From assembly GCA_913064725.1 (NCBI GenBank), contig CAJYAI010000004.1, positions 1-64,000 of the forward strand: DNA of 64,000 nt, in the 5' to 3' direction. The DNA is from an uncultured Alteromonadaceae bacterium (GTDB taxonomy: Bacteria > Pseudomonadota > Gammaproteobacteria > Pseudomonadales > Halieaceae). This document shows positions 1 through 13,175 of the stretch, piece by piece; within the stretch, counting starts at the first letter, position 1, and the number at the start of each line of letters is the position of its first letter. Both the position numbers and the translations under genes were made by a program. Below the pieces are notes generated by a model. The model was given only the letters and a program-made list of their open reading frames with translations, searched no databases and was not told where the DNA came from.

Positions 1-333
1 ACCCAGATAGAGCTCATCCGAAATATCCGTGCACGTTTCCACCAAAATCTTGGAAACGGGCTGACCATTAACGTCCGTCTGATAGGTCACTAGGTTTTTA
101 CCTAGCCACATTTCGGCAAATGCACGCGCTTCTGCCGGAGAGTCAACCAATTTCACGCCGCCCGCTTTGCCTCGACCACCGGCATGGACCTGGGCTTTAA
201 CCACCCACTTGTCGCCACCAATCGCCAAAGCCGCGGCCTCAGCCTCTTCTGGTGTAGCAACAGCCTGTCCACTAGAAACGGGCAAGCCGTACTCCGCAAA
301 CAGTGCCTTGCCCTGATATTCGTGCAAGTTCAT
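1..333 (-). CDS. sucC: Succinyl-CoA synthetase beta subunit (partial, N-terminal part)
   Basis: This is the ADP-forming succinate-CoA ligase beta subunit of the TCA cycle, which pairs with SucD. Only the first 111 residues are present because the gene runs off the left edge. The translation begins [16 protein letters not shown], the standard start of SucC, and continues with the ATP-grasp signature [16 protein letters not shown], which helps bind nucleotide. The ATG at 331-333 is preceded by an AAGGGGG ribosome binding site. It follows lpdA by about 80 nt on the same strand, so it is probably co-transcribed with sucAB-lpdA; sucD is expected just outside the window. Confidence 0.95.
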   Translation of the reverse strand, partial: MNLHEYQGKALFAEYGLPVSSGQAVATPEEAEAAALAIGGDKWVVKAQVHAGGRGKAGGVKLVDSPAEARAFAEMWLGKNLVTYQTDVNGQPVSKILVETCTDISDELYLG

Positions 334-415
334 ACATCCCCCTTTGTGAATTGACGTGAGCAACGCGCGGGCGCTACTCCGACCCAAGTCAACGTGGACT
401 CAGGATTTTGATGTG

Positions 416-3104
<2,689 letters not shown>

Positions 3105-3118
3105 GATTATCGTCCGTT

Positions 3119-5989
3119 CTACTGCGATTTAGTGGGGCTTTGGCCCAGTGCTGCTGAAATAAAGGTCTCTTGCTCCTGCACGTGTAGCGCGGTGTATCCT
3201 GCAGACACCGATGCCGACGGGGTGCGACCTACATACCGCAACTCTGCGCCAAACATTGCGAGCGATACCAAGCGGCGCAATGCATCTTGAATGGAGTACC
3301 AAGCACCCTGATTCATAGGCTCTTCTTGACACCAAACGACACTGGCATCTCGGGGGTATGACCCCAGTACCTGCTTTAATTGAGCGTCAGGTAGGGGATA
3401 GAGCTGCTCGATACGAATGAGTGCCACACCGTCGGCTCCTCGATCTTCCCGAGCAGCCTCTAGATCGTAAAACACCTTACCCGAACACAATACGACGCGC
3501 GTAATAAGCCCTTTATCGGCAACGCTAACATCGTCAATAACGGTCTGAAACTGACCATTCGCTAGCTCATCTAATGTCGACACTGCACTCTTGTGTCTGA
3601 GTAAGCTTTTCGGCGACATGACAATGAGGGGCTTTCGCAGTGGCCTGATCGCTTGACGACGCAGCATGTGGAACACCTGCGCCGGCGTGCTGGGCACACA
3701 CACCTGAATATTCTCTTGGGCGGACAATTGTAAATATCGCTCTAAGCGAGCTGAGGAGTGTTCCGGTCCCTGCCCCTCATAGCCATGCGGAAGCAGCATA
3801 GTAAGACCGCATAAACGTGCCCACTTGTATTCGCCACTGGTAATAAATTGATCGATAACCACCTGCGCGCCATTGGCAAAATCACCAAACTGCGCTTCCC
3901 ATATAACCAGCCCAGTGGGCGATGTCGTCGCATAACCGTACTCGAAGGCAAGAACTGCTTCTTCGGATAGGAGCGAGTCGTAAATGTTTAACTCTGCCTG
4001 ATCACTCGACAAGTGCTGAATTGGGATGTGCACCTCATCTTTGTTTTGCGCATGCAATACCGTGTGACGGTGCGAGAATGTCCCTCGACCAATGTCCTGC
4101 CCCGTCATTCGGACCGGATAACCATCGGCTAACAAAGAGGCGTATGCGATATTTTCTGCAAAACCCCAGTTGATCTCGATCGCGCCAGCGGCCATCTTCC
4201 CGCGATCTTCCAACAACTTCTTGACCTGTCGTTGAAGAACGAAGCCCTCTGGCACTCGACTCATTGCGTCAGCCAACGCGCGCAGGCGATCAGCCTCAAT
4301 CGAGGTATCACAGGCCATATCCCACGAGTGCCCAAGGTAGGGCTTCCAGTCGACAAATAAGTTTGTATTCGGCTGCATAACCAGCTGCGTCACCAAGGGC
4401 TCACCTCGGTCGAGCGACTCTCGATACCGCGCCATTAGATCTGCGTCTTCCTGCTCCGTTAAAACGTCTTCACGAATGAGTCGCTGTGCATATAAATCAC
4501 GGGTTGATGGGTGCTGCCTAATGGCCTCATACATCATGGGCTGAGTAACCGAAGGTTCATCAGCCTCGTTGTGGCCACGACGCCGATAGCAGACCAGATC
4601 AATAACCACATCTTTTTTGAATTGATTGCGATAGTCGACCGCCAACTGCGTGACAAACACGACTGCTTCCGGGTCATCACCATTGACGTGGAAAATCGGT
4701 GCTTGAACCATTTTGGCAATATCAGTGCAGTACTCCGTAGAGCGGGCATCGTCTTGTCGGCTTGTTGTGAAACCAACTTGATTGTTAATCACTATGTGTA
4801 ATGTACCGCCGGTTTTGTAACCGCGGGTCTGAGACATCTGAAATGTCTCCATTACGACGCCTTGACCGGCAAATGCAGCATCACCATGAATGACAATGGG
4901 CACAACAGTATCGCCGACCGGATCTGCTCTGCGATCCTGGCGGGCACGAACCGAGCCCTCCACCACCGGTGACACGATCTCTAGGTGGGAGGGGTTGAAC
5001 GCTAGCGCCAAATGGACTTCACCGCCAGGCGTCATTATGTTTGATGAGAAGCCTTGGTGATATTTGACATCCCCCGACCCAAAGTAGGATGCACGTCCCT
5101 CAAACTCATCGAACAGCTCCGTCGGATTCTTACCGAGAATGTTAACGAGCACGTTCAAGCGACCTCGGTGAGCCATGCCAATCACAACCTCTTTAGCACC
5201 GTAGCCACCGCATCGCTGAATCGCCTCAGACATCATGGGAATGAGGCTCTCGCCACCCTCCAAGCCGAATCGTTTCGTACCCGGGTACTTTGACGCGAGC
5301 GACTTTTCAAGTCCCTCGGCTTTGATTAGGCGGCGCAAGATCGAAACACGACTCTCTCGGTCCAATGCAGGCGCACCGCGGACAGACTCTATCCGGCTCA
5401 TAATCCAATGGCGCTCGTCAGTGCTGACAATGTGCATGAATTCAGCACCAATGGTATGACAATATGTCTTCTCTAGAGCCACTCTGATTTCGGCCAAAGA
5501 GGCGTCAGCTTTGCCAATGTAGAGGCTGCCCACCTGAAACACTGTATCCAGATCAGCTTCTGATAATTCGTGGAACTCTAAATCAAGATCGGGAACTGGC
5601 GCCCGTGGGTGAAGCGATAAAGGGTCTAGCTTTGCCTTTTGGTGTCCACGCTGGCGATACGCAGATATCATCTGGACGACGCGAACCTGTTTGCGCTCAT
5701 ACTCCGTCGCCTGAGAATCTTGACTGCGCGTGGCTTCGGTTCGAACTCGCATCTTGCTGATGCGTGCAAATTGCGCCCTGAGCACTGAATGCGGTAAGTC
5801 ACGCAACGTCGACGTTTTTGTATCTACCTTTGGAAGACGGTCGAAATAGTCACGCCACTCCGGCGGAACCTCATTCGGATCTTTTAAGTACGCCTCGTAT
5901 AAATCCTCTACGTAGGCCGCGTTTCCGCCCGACAGGTGTGACGTGCTGCGTCGTTGCTCCATGCTGGTCAGGTCTATCGCCTTTGCCAT
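3119..5989 (-). CDS. sucA: 2-oxoglutarate dehydrogenase E1 component
   Basis: This thiamine-diphosphate enzyme decarboxylates 2-oxoglutarate and passes the succinyl group to SucB lipoate. It has 956 residues, close to the family norm. The N-terminal E2-interaction segment ([20 protein letters not shown]) and the ThDP/Mg motif [18 protein letters not shown] with downstream INNQVGFTT are visible, as is the transketolase-like C-terminal half. I chose the ATG at 5987-5989 (MAKAIDL) because it has a strong GGGGGAAG ribosome binding site; a longer frame from 6010 reads through that site. It heads sucAB-lpdA-sucC, with 190 nt to sdhB that include a terminator-like hairpin. Confidence 0.95.
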   Translation of the reverse strand: MAKAIDLTSMEQRRSTSHLSGGNAAYVEDLYEAYLKDPNEVPPEWRDYFDRLPKVDTKTSTLRDLPHSVLRAQFARISKMRVRTEATRSQDSQATEYERKQVRVVQMISAYRQRGHQKAKLDPLSLHPRAPVPDLDLEFHELSEADLDTVFQVGSLYIGKADASLAEIRVALEKTYCHTIGAEFMHIVSTDERHWIMSRIESVRGAPALDRESRVSILRRLIKAEGLEKSLASKYPGTKRFGLEGGESLIPMMSEAIQRCGGYGAKEVVIGMAHRGRLNVLVNILGKNPTELFDEFEGRASYFGSGDVKYHQGFSSNIMTPGGEVHLALAFNPSHLEIVSPVVEGSVRARQDRRADPVGDTVVPIVIHGDAAFAGQGVVMETFQMSQTRGYKTGGTLHIVINNQVGFTTSRQDDARSTEYCTDIAKMVQAPIFHVNGDDPEAVVFVTQLAVDYRNQFKKDVVIDLVCYRRRGHNEADEPSVTQPMMYEAIRQHPSTRDLYAQRLIREDVLTEQEDADLMARYRESLDRGEPLVTQLVMQPNTNLFVDWKPYLGHSWDMACDTSIEADRLRALADAMSRVPEGFVLQRQVKKLLEDRGKMAAGAIEINWGFAENIAYASLLADGYPVRMTGQDIGRGTFSHRHTVLHAQNKDEVHIPIQHLSSDQAELNIYDSLLSEEAVLAFEYGYATTSPTGLVIWEAQFGDFANGAQVVIDQFITSGEYKWARLCGLTMLLPHGYEGQGPEHSSARLERYLQLSAQENIQVCVPSTPAQVFHMLRRQAIRPLRKPLIVMSPKSLLRHKSAVSTLDELANGQFQTVIDDVSVADKGLITRVVLCSGKVFYDLEAAREDRGADGVALIRIEQLYPLPDAQLKQVLGSYPRDASVVWCQEEPMNQGAWYSIQDALRRLVSLAMFGAELRYVGRTPSASVSAGYTALHVQEQETFISAALGQSPTKSQ

Positions 5990-6101
5990 GCACACTTCCC
6001 CCGAAGTCATAAGCAGCGACGTTTAATTTGTTTTTTGTCACTGCAATTGGGACCTCATCTTACGCACGTATCAAGAGGATTCCCATGTAATAAGGCCATC
6101 C

Positions 6102-6131
6102 AAAACGTAAAAACGCCACATTAGTGGCGTT
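6102..6131 (-). terminator. Terminator-like hairpin between sdhB and sucA
   Basis: The 8-bp inverted repeat AACGCCAC / GTGGCGTT (6112-6119 and 6124-6131) has a 4-nt loop. Read on the minus strand it is followed by TTTTT and then another T tract, the form of a Rho-independent terminator downstream of sdhB. A second small hairpin (ATTCCC-TTC-GGGAAT, 6145-6159) lies between it and the sdhB stop. It may attenuate rather than end transcription into sucA. Confidence 0.65.
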
Positions 6132-6179
6132 AATTTTCCATACTATTCCCTTCGGGAATGCGATGTATTACCTGTGGTA

Positions 6180-6887
6180 CTACGCAGCTTTATTCAGCAG
6201 CATAGTCCTGATATGACCAATGGCTCTCGTCGGATTAAGACCCTTAGGACACACATTCACACAGTTTTGAATGCCGTGGCAGCGGAAAACGCTAAATGGA
6301 TCGTCTAGCTTTGCGAGCCGCTCATCGGTCGCCAAATCGCGACTATCCGCCAAGAAACGGTATGCCTGAAGCAAACCGGCAGGACCTATGAATCGATCCG
6401 GATTCCACCAAAACGAAGGACAACTGGTTGAACAACAGGCGCACAAGATACACTCGTATAAACCGTCAAGCTTTGCACGATCTTCGGGTGACTGAAGCCG
6501 CTCAATGGCCGGCGCTGGTGTGCTGTTCTGCAAAAATGGCTCAATCTTCTCGTATTGAGCATAAAATAGACTCATATCAACGACTAAGTCTCGAACCACA
6601 GGTAACCCAGGGAGCGGCCGAATCACCAGCTTGTTCTTCTTAACGGTATCGGACAGCGGGGTAATGCACGCGAGTCCATTTCGACCATTGATGTTTAAAC
6701 CGTCTGAACCGCAAACACCCTCTCTACAGCTGCGACGATAGGTGACGCTGGCGTCATAATCCGCCTTAATCATCTCAAGCACATCAAGAACCATTAAGTC
6801 CTTGCCGCCGGTATCGACCTGATAGTCCTGCATGCGGGGGGCCGCATCTGTTTCTGGGTTAAAGCGATAAACACTGACCTGCAACAT
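6180..6887 (-). CDS. sdhB: Succinate dehydrogenase iron-sulfur subunit
   Basis: This subunit wires electrons from SdhA FAD to quinone through three Fe-S clusters. The 235 residues show the [2Fe-2S] ligands in SCREGVCGSDG plus a following Cys (NGLACI) near residues 55-75, the [4Fe-4S] motif CILCACCSTSCP near 150, and the [3Fe-4S]-type motif CHGIQNCVNVCPKGLNP near 205. It is last in the sdhCDAB run, 18 nt after sdhA, and is followed by a hairpin terminator candidate. Length and motifs are standard. Confidence 0.97.
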   Translation of the reverse strand: MLQVSVYRFNPETDAAPRMQDYQVDTGGKDLMVLDVLEMIKADYDASVTYRRSCREGVCGSDGLNINGRNGLACITPLSDTVKKNKLVIRPLPGLPVVRDLVVDMSLFYAQYEKIEPFLQNSTPAPAIERLQSPEDRAKLDGLYECILCACCSTSCPSFWWNPDRFIGPAGLLQAYRFLADSRDLATDERLAKLDDPFSVFRCHGIQNCVNVCPKGLNPTRAIGHIRTMLLNKAA

Positions 6888-6905
6888 AACTGCTCTCCTC
6901 GCAGA

Positions 6906-8669
6906 TTAGTAAGTGCGAATTTTGGGTTGGAAAGTATCAACGGTCTTAGGCGTGAAATTGACCGAGCGCTTGCTCACAACCCGCCCTTCGCGATGATAAA
7001 TTGAGTGACACAACCAATCCTCGTCGTTGCGTTCCGTAAAGTCCTCGCGCGCATGAGCGCCACGACTTTCTTTTCTCGCTTCGGCAACAACCGCTGTGGC
7101 CTCCGCCGTTTCATATAGGTTTTGGAGCTCAAGACACTCGATCCGCGCAGTATTAAAGGCATTACTCTTATCCTCAAGTTTCACATTGGCAATGCGCTCC
7201 TTGAGGTCGTCGAGCTTCTTGATGCCTTCCTGCATGAACTCGCCTTTACGAAATACACCAAAATAGTTCTGCATCACGCTCTGCAATTCTTTTCGAAGTG
7301 CAGATACATTCTCACCACTGTCACCCTCATTCAAAGCAACAAGTCGCACATTGGCGGCCTCAATATCACTGGTAGAGGCATCTCGCATCTCAATACCTTG
7401 ACGCAGTGCATCCTCGATAAATAGCCCTGAAGCCCGACCAAATACAACGAGGTCGAGTAATGAATTGCCGCCGAGCCGGTTCGCCCCGTGCACCGAGACG
7501 CAGGCCACTTCGCCGCAGGCGTATAAGCCAGGAATAACGTGATCATTGCCTTGTGCATCGACGGTTAGCGCTTGACCATGAACATTCGTCGGGATTCCGC
7601 CCATCATGTAGTGACAGGTAGGCACGACTGGAATGGGCTCTTTCACCGGATCGGCATGTGCGAACGTCCGCGACAACTCACAAATTCCCGGGAGCCTCGA
7701 CTCTAGAACCTCTTCGCCCAGATGATCCAACTTCAGCATCACGTGGTCTCCCTCTGGCCCGCAACCGCGACCCTCGAGAATCTCTAGAATCATTGATCGC
7801 GCAACAACATCGCGTCCCGCCAGATCTTTTGCGTTAGGCGCGTAACGCTCCATGAAACGCTCGCCATCGGCGTTAATGAGGTAACCACCTTCACCACGAC
7901 ACCCTTCAGTCACGAGGGTGCCCGCACCGTATATGCCGGTCGGATGAAACTGCCACATTTCCATATCTTGAACCGGCACATCGGCGCGCAATGCCATTCC
8001 AATACCGTCACCGGTGTTAATGTGAGCATTGGTAGTTGATGCGTAAATACGCCCCGCGCCACCCGTCGCAAAGACCGTCGCCTTCGATTTCACATAGACG
8101 GTTTCGCCGGTTTCTATACATATCGCAAGAACGCCCACCACCGCGCCATCCTGATTTTTAACCAGATCGGTTGCGAACCACTCGTTGAAAAATACGGTCT
8201 CATTCTTCACATTGTTTTGATAGAGCGTATGCAGCAGCGCATGGCCCGTTCTATCGGCCGCAGCACAGGTTCGGGCTGCCTGCCCGCCTTCGCCATAATT
8301 CTTTGATTGACCACCGAACGGACGCTGGTAGATACGGCCTTCCTCAGTGCGAGAGAAGGGCAAACCCATATGCTCCAGCTCGAAAATCGCCTCGGGACCC
8401 ACGGAACACATATACTCAATTGCGTCCTGGTCACCTATATAGTCGCTGCCCTTTACGGTGTCGTACATGTGCCAGCGCCAATCATCCTGGGGATCGTCGC
8501 TTGCGATAGCGCAGGTGATGCCACCTTGCGCGCTTACGGTGTGCGACCGTGTCGGGAACACCTTTGAAATTACCGCCGTTTTGTATCCGGATTGAGCCAA
8601 CTGCAGCGCAGCACGCATTCCAGCGCCACCGCCACCCACAATCACTCCATCAAACGAGATTGTTCGCAT
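6906..8669 (-). CDS. sdhA: Succinate dehydrogenase flavoprotein subunit
   Basis: This is the catalytic subunit that oxidises succinate to fumarate with covalently bound FAD, at the cytoplasmic face of the membrane. The start [19 protein letters not shown] carries the dinucleotide-binding glycines, SHTVSAQGG contains the FAD-attachment histidine, and HPTGIYGAG and GCRGEGGYL are active-site segments. The ATG at 8667-8669 has GGGGAG just upstream; an in-frame TTG six codons earlier would place that ribosome binding site inside the gene, so I rejected it. The result is 587 residues, normal for SdhA. It follows sdhD by 37 nt. Confidence 0.96.
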   Translation of the reverse strand: MRTISFDGVIVGGGGAGMRAALQLAQSGYKTAVISKVFPTRSHTVSAQGGITCAIASDDPQDDWRWHMYDTVKGSDYIGDQDAIEYMCSVGPEAIFELEHMGLPFSRTEEGRIYQRPFGGQSKNYGEGGQAARTCAAADRTGHALLHTLYQNNVKNETVFFNEWFATDLVKNQDGAVVGVLAICIETGETVYVKSKATVFATGGAGRIYASTTNAHINTGDGIGMALRADVPVQDMEMWQFHPTGIYGAGTLVTEGCRGEGGYLINADGERFMERYAPNAKDLAGRDVVARSMILEILEGRGCGPEGDHVMLKLDHLGEEVLESRLPGICELSRTFAHADPVKEPIPVVPTCHYMMGGIPTNVHGQALTVDAQGNDHVIPGLYACGEVACVSVHGANRLGGNSLLDLVVFGRASGLFIEDALRQGIEMRDASTSDIEAANVRLVALNEGDSGENVSALRKELQSVMQNYFGVFRKGEFMQEGIKKLDDLKERIANVKLEDKSNAFNTARIECLELQNLYETAEATAVVAEARKESRGAHAREDFTERNDEDWLCHSIYHREGRVVSKRSVNFTPKTVDTFQPKIRTY

Positions 8670-8706
8670 CTCTTTACTTCTCCCCAAAACGCTTCGCCAG
8701 CGCGAG

Positions 8707-9060
8707 TTAACCCCAAATGACTTGTATTACCCAAATGGCATAAACCACCAAAGTGAGTATGACTGCTATCTGCACCAGTGGTCGGACAACATTACCCACT
8801 GCTCCCAACATGTACTCGGTCAAGTAGTCAGTAAAGACGGTCCATAGGCCGATCCATGCGTGGGACACATAGGCCCCGACGGCGAGTAGGGTAAATACCT
8901 TCATCGCAGTACCGTCGTGCAACTCTCGCCACGAAGTGTAGTCAATTCCAATACCAATCTGGACGCCAATGAATAAAAAATATGCGAGAAGGATAAGCGA
9001 GCTCACTCTCTGAATGAGCCAATCCGACAGGCCGTTGCGACTGAAGCTGGTTACCTGCAT
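8707..9060 (-). CDS. sdhD: Succinate dehydrogenase membrane anchor subunit D
   Basis: This small membrane anchor of complex II helps bind haem b and ubiquinone. The 117-residue protein has about three hydrophobic helices, and [18 protein letters not shown] matches the conserved SdhD segment whose histidine ligates haem. The ATG at 9058-9060 overlaps the sdhC stop by one base (TAATG), which favours this start over a longer frame from 9081 and suggests translational coupling. Confidence 0.93.
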   Translation of the reverse strand: MQVTSFSRNGLSDWLIQRVSSLILLAYFLFIGVQIGIGIDYTSWRELHDGTAMKVFTLLAVGAYVSHAWIGLWTVFTDYLTEYMLGAVGNVVRPLVQIAVILTLVVYAIWVIQVIWG

Positions 9061-9449
9061 TACCACAACACGACCCCCCATATGACAGCCGCGAGCGCAG
9101 CCACCGAGAATAAGATTCGGGCACCCAGGGCACCGCCTTCAAAATCCTCACCGAAACCCATATCCATGATGAGGTGTCTGATGCCCGCTAACGCGTGATA
9201 GGTCAGGACGACGAGCACCGCCCACAGAATTACCTTTACCAAGGAACCAGACAGCAGCACCGCAAGTTGGTCAAAGCTCTCTTCAGACTCCAAACTCGCA
9301 TCCAATGCCCATACCATTAGGATACTAGAGGCAAAAAGTAAGACGCCCGACACGCGATGCGATATTGAGGCATACGCCGTAATCGGGAGTTTCATGGTAC
9401 TGATGTCGAGATTGATAGGACGCTGGTCCTTACTGCCACGTGGTTTCAC
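9060..9449 (-). CDS. sdhC: Succinate dehydrogenase cytochrome b556 subunit C
   Basis: This is the larger membrane anchor of succinate dehydrogenase. The sequence has the conserved RPINLDI start region, SISHRVSGV in helix I and HALAGIRHLIMDMG, the haem-b histidine region, in three predicted helices. I prefer a GTG start at 9447-9449 because GGGGG lies seven bases upstream; the longer reading from a TTG at 9467 would absorb that site. The result is 129 residues, as usual. It is the first gene of the sdhCDAB operon, about 36 nt after the predicted transcription start. Confidence 0.93.
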   Translation of the reverse strand: MKPRGSKDQRPINLDISTMKLPITAYASISHRVSGVLLFASSILMVWALDASLESEESFDQLAVLLSGSLVKVILWAVLVVLTYHALAGIRHLIMDMGFGEDFEGGALGARILFSVAALAAVIWGVVLW

Positions 9450-9491
9450 TTTTAGCCCCCAGAGCAATCAAGTGGTCTGAATTGAGGCGTG

Positions 9492-9520
9492 AGTATATGG
9501 AGTCGTTCGGCCACTGACAA
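9492..9520 (-). promoter_or_regulatory. Putative sigma70 promoter of sdhCDAB
   Basis: On the minus strand there is TTGTCA (-35, 9515-9520), an exact 17-bp spacer and TATACT (-10, 9492-9497), about 40 nt before the sdhC start. Both hexamers are one mismatch from consensus. The region between sdhC and divergent gltA (9450-9638) must also hold the gltA promoter; TAAAAT at 9572-9577 is a possible gltA -10 without a convincing -35. Confidence 0.7.
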
Positions 9521-9638
9521 ATTCATATGGCAAAAGGCGATCATCTGTCGTGTTTTATACCGCCATTGATGTAAAATCTAGGCACACCAAACACTGCCGC
9601 CAGGTAGTGTCACAAAAACAGATGTCGGGGGACACGCA

Positions 9639-10934
9639 ATGACAGGCAAAACGGCAACGCTTTCAATTCAGCAAAGCGACAGCAGCACCTTAGATATTGA
9701 TCTACCGATACACGCCGGTTCGCTGGGCCCAGATGTCATTGATGTTGGCAAGTTGACATCTCAAGGCCATTTTACCTTCGATCCCGGGTTTACCTCCACC
9801 GCATCCTGCGAATCAAAAATAACCTTTATCGATGGTGACAACGGCGTCTTGCTGCATCGAGGCTATCCGATAGAGCAACTTGCGGAGCAGTCCGACTATT
9901 TAGAGACATGTTACCTACTACTCAACGGCGAACTACCGAACGCCGATCAAAAAGAAGCGTTTGTAAACATGGTGACTCACCACACCATGGTTCACGAGCA
10001 AATTAGAACGTTCTTCAATGGCTTTCGGCGTGACGCCCACCCCATGGCTATCATGTGCGGTGTGGTTGGTGCTTTGTCCGCTTTCTATCATGACTCAACT
10101 GACATTTCTGATCCGTATCACCGAGAGGTTGCCGCGTTTCGACTCATTGCAAAAATGCCAACCATCGCAGCAATGAGCTATAAATTTTCGATTGGTCAGC
10201 CGTTTATGTATCCGCGCAACGACCTAGATTATTCAGCTAATTTTTTGCATATGATGTTTGGCAATCCCTGCGAGCCGAGTGTCATATCGCCAACACTTGC
10301 GCGCGCGATGGATCGCATCTTTTTACTTCACGCAGACCATGAGCAGAACGCCTCGACTTCGACAGTACGCCTGGCAGGTTCATCGCAAGCGAACCCCTTT
10401 GCCTGCATAGCAGCCGGCATCGCCGCACTATGGGGACCTTCACACGGCGGTGCAAATGAAGCCGTCGTCAAGATGCTTGACGAAATTGGTGATGTGTCAC
10501 AAATCGACAAGTACGTTGCGCGCGCCAAAGATAAAAATGATCCTTTCCGATTGATGGGCTTTGGCCACCGCGTATACAAGAACTTCGATCCGCGCGCGAA
10601 GGTCATGAAACAGGCTGCTGATGAAGTATTGGCGGAACTCGGGATACAGGATGAAAACCTCGAAATTGCAAAGCGTCTCGAGGAAATCGCATTGAATGAC
10701 CCCTACTTCATCGAGAAAAAGCTCTATCCAAATGTCGATTTTTACTCCGGTATTATCCTAAAGGCCTTGGGTATTCCCACCTCGATGTTCACTGTCATCT
10801 TTGCCGTAGGTCGGACTGTCGGATGGGTAGCCCATTGGAACGAGATGATCAGCGGCAGCTACCGAATCGGTCGTCCCAGGCAGTTATATACGGGCTACGC
10901 TGCAAGAGATTTTGTCCCCGTAGAGAGACGCTAA
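9639..10934 (+). CDS. gltA: Citrate synthase
   Basis: This enzyme condenses acetyl-CoA with oxaloacetate, the entry step of the TCA cycle. The 431 residues match the hexameric, NADH-regulated Gram-negative type. Active-site segments are [14 protein letters not shown] and [19 protein letters not shown], and the C-terminus reads [20 protein letters not shown], typical for GltA. The ATG is preceded by TCGGGGGA. It is divergent from sdhC, and its stop overlaps the next gene start by one base (TAATG). Confidence 0.97.
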   Translation: MTGKTATLSIQQSDSSTLDIDLPIHAGSLGPDVIDVGKLTSQGHFTFDPGFTSTASCESKITFIDGDNGVLLHRGYPIEQLAEQSDYLETCYLLLNGELPNADQKEAFVNMVTHHTMVHEQIRTFFNGFRRDAHPMAIMCGVVGALSAFYHDSTDISDPYHREVAAFRLIAKMPTIAAMSYKFSIGQPFMYPRNDLDYSANFLHMMFGNPCEPSVISPTLARAMDRIFLLHADHEQNASTSTVRLAGSSQANPFACIAAGIAALWGPSHGGANEAVVKMLDEIGDVSQIDKYVARAKDKNDPFRLMGFGHRVYKNFDPRAKVMKQAADEVLAELGIQDENLEIAKRLEEIALNDPYFIEKKLYPNVDFYSGIILKALGIPTSMFTVIFAVGRTVGWVAHWNEMISGSYRIGRPRQLYTGYAARDFVPVERR

Positions 10935-12067
10935 TGCCAACCAACATGAAGCCGACTGCCATCTCCGGAGCCGGGTTATTTACACCGCCAGATAGCGTCA
11001 GCAATGACGAGCTGGTTCAGGCGTTTAATGCATGGGTTGATGACTTTAATGCTGAAAATGCAGCGGCTATCAGCGCCGGTGAGCTGGATTCAAAAGCGCA
11101 CTCAAGCGTCGAGTTCATCGAAAAAGCATCGGGCATAAAATCACGGTTTGTCATGAATAAATCGGGCATCATCGATCCCCATCGCATGGTCCCACGCCTC
11201 GCACCTCGAACCAATGACCAACCCTCGGTCATGTGTGAAATGGGGGTCGCAGCCGCCCACCAAGCAATGGCGCAAGCCGGTGTCACTGCTGACGATATCG
11301 ACGCCGTAATCGTAGCCGCATCGAATATGGAGCGCGCATATCCTGCGATAGCGATTGAAGTGCAGGCGCACTTAGGGATAAAAGGCTTTGCCTTCGACAT
11401 GAATGTCGCGTGCTCATCAGCGACCTTTGGGATCCAGCAGGCACATAGCATGGTTGTCTCTGGAAGTGCGCGACGGGTTCTGATGGTAAATCCAGAAATA
11501 TGCACGGGACACCTGAATTTTAAAGACCGCGACTCGCACTTTATTTTTGGCGACGTGGCAACCGCCGTCATCGTGGAGACGTTGGATGACTGTCGCTCAT
11601 CTCATGCTTTTGAGATTTTAGATACAAAACTTCAGACCATCTTTTCAAATAATATCCGCAACAATTTCGGCTTTCTTAATCGAGCTACGGAAGAGGGAAT
11701 CGGTCAAGTCGACAAGCTGTTTGTACAAGAGGGTCGGAAGGTGTTTCGTGAGGTCTGCCCTGCTGTCGCCGAGCAAATCACAGGTCAACTCGCTGAGCTC
11801 AATATAGCTCCCGACGCCCTAAAGCGCATATGGCTGCATCAAGCCAACCGAAACATGAATGACCTCATCGCGCGCAAAGTACTGGGCAGAGAGCCTAGCG
11901 ATCAGGAATCTCCAACGATCTTAGATGAGTATGCCAACACCTCATCCGCCGGCTCTATTATCGCCTTCAAAAAGCATAATGAAGACTTTGCGCCCGGTGA
12001 TCTTGGCGTATTGTCGTCTTTCGGTGCTGGGTACAGCATCGGCTCGATAGTGTTAAAGCGGATCTAA
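10934..12067 (+). CDS. Beta-ketoacyl-ACP synthase III family protein (FabH2-like)
   Basis: This is a thiolase-fold condensing enzyme of the KAS III type, expected to join an acyl-CoA primer with malonyl-ACP. The 377-residue translation has the Cys-His-Asn triad in NVACSSATFGIQ (Cys near 160), WLHQANRNMNDLI and YANTSSAGSI. It is longer than canonical FabH (about 317), with extra sequence near the N-terminus, as in the divergent KAS III proteins of Pseudomonas (PA3286-like) that use longer acyl-CoA primers; substrate is inference. Its ATG overlaps the gltA stop (TAATG), so it is probably co-translated with citrate synthase. It converges on hisC with overlapping stop codons. Confidence 0.85.
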   Translation: MPTNMKPTAISGAGLFTPPDSVSNDELVQAFNAWVDDFNAENAAAISAGELDSKAHSSVEFIEKASGIKSRFVMNKSGIIDPHRMVPRLAPRTNDQPSVMCEMGVAAAHQAMAQAGVTADDIDAVIVAASNMERAYPAIAIEVQAHLGIKGFAFDMNVACSSATFGIQQAHSMVVSGSARRVLMVNPEICTGHLNFKDRDSHFIFGDVATAVIVETLDDCRSSHAFEILDTKLQTIFSNNIRNNFGFLNRATEEGIGQVDKLFVQEGRKVFREVCPAVAEQITGQLAELNIAPDALKRIWLHQANRNMNDLIARKVLGREPSDQESPTILDEYANTSSAGSIIAFKKHNEDFAPGDLGVLSSFGAGYSIGSIVLKRI

Positions 12068-13128
12068 GAGCTCAGATAGTTTGCGAGCGCGGAGAATAGC
12101 TTGCTCTGCTGTTCGATCGTTCCCACTGTAATGCGCACCCAAGGCAGCAACATCTCATTAGGCCAGCTGCGAACGAGGATATCCTGTGTCCGCAGATACT
12201 CAGTAATGGCGAGCCCCGAGTGGTGAGGATGAGACGCCAAAACGAAATTAGCGAGTGACGGCAATACAGAAAACCCCAGCTCAGTGAGATTCTGCGTCAA
12301 GTCTTCCCGATTTTTCTGAACTGTGTCTGATGCCTGCTTAAACCACTCAGTGTCCAGTATCGCCGCCGTTGCCGTAACCTGCGCAATAGCATCCAGCGGG
12401 TAGGAATTGAACGAATCCTTTACCCGCCGCAACCCCTCGATCAAATCGACGTGTCCCAAGGCGTAACCCACACGAAGTCCAGCCAACGCATGACTTTTAG
12501 AAAAACTCCGTGTGATGAGTAGATTGTCATATCGCGATATTAGCTCTGAGGCTGATGCGGCGCCAAACCCGTAATAGGCCTCATCTACCACCACCAATCG
12601 ATCAGGTTTAGCAGACAGCATTGACTCTATGGACTCAAGCGATATACCAATACCCGATGGCGCATTTGGATTGGGGAATACTAAAGGACCATCCCATGCC
12701 GTCATTGCTTCAATATCGATCTTAAAATCCGGTCGCATCGGCACGAAATGTATTCCATGACCGAAAAGCTGTGCCCATACCGGGTAAAAGGTATAGGTCA
12801 GCGAGGGAATAGCGGGAATAGTGCCTCTGTCCGACAAAAAAGCGGCCCACGCAAATGCCAGCACCTCATCCGAGCCATTGGCAACCAGAACCTGATCTTC
12901 TGAAACTGTGTTGGCGGCCGCTATCGCACGGGTCAAGTGTGCCGATGTCGGATCGGGGTAACGCCGTAATTGTTCTGGAGCGATCTGTTGGGCGGCCGCA
13001 ATAGCTAAACTCGAGGGCTGCAGCGCATGCTCGTTGGTGTTCAGCTTGACGATATGGCTGGACTGCGCCTGCTCACCTGGCGTGTAAGGTGAGAGGCCTT
13101 TTAGCGTGTGTGACCAGAGGCGATTCAT
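12064..13128 (-). CDS. hisC: Histidinol-phosphate aminotransferase family protein
   Basis: This fold-type I PLP aminotransferase probably converts imidazole-acetol phosphate to histidinol phosphate. The 354 residues show FPNPNAPSG and DEAYYGF (cofactor-contacting Asn, Asp and Tyr) and the Schiff-base lysine in TRSFSKSHALAGLRVGYA. It lies outside any his operon, 47 nt after phoU, so it may be carried on the phosphate operon transcript. A broader aromatic-aminotransferase activity is possible because HisC-like proteins overlap in sequence. Its TAG stop overlaps the TAA stop of the convergent KAS III gene. Confidence 0.85.
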   Translation of the reverse strand: MNRLWSHTLKGLSPYTPGEQAQSSHIVKLNTNEHALQPSSLAIAAAQQIAPEQLRRYPDPTSAHLTRAIAAANTVSEDQVLVANGSDEVLAFAWAAFLSDRGTIPAIPSLTYTFYPVWAQLFGHGIHFVPMRPDFKIDIEAMTAWDGPLVFPNPNAPSGIGISLESIESMLSAKPDRLVVVDEAYYGFGAASASELISRYDNLLITRSFSKSHALAGLRVGYALGHVDLIEGLRRVKDSFNSYPLDAIAQVTATAAILDTEWFKQASDTVQKNREDLTQNLTELGFSVLPSLANFVLASHPHHSGLAITEYLRTQDILVRSWPNEMLLPWVRITVGTIEQQSKLFSALANYLSS

Positions 13129-13175
13129 GGGTAACCCTAGAAAATATCGAAGTGTAGTGCTCTGTCGACGCTGTG

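Noticed and set aside
5990-6010. Longer sucA start at 6010
   Set aside because: Those codons contain the strong GGGGGAAG ribosome site that serves the ATG at 5989.
6145-6159. ATTCCC-TTC-GGGAAT hairpin as a second sdhB terminator
   Set aside because: The stem is short and no T run follows on either strand; the neighbouring hairpin is the better candidate.
11017-11571. 184-codon minus-strand frame inside the KAS III-like gene
   Set aside because: It is antisense to a clear catalytic coding region, and its composition follows the complementary codons. No ribosome site or motif.
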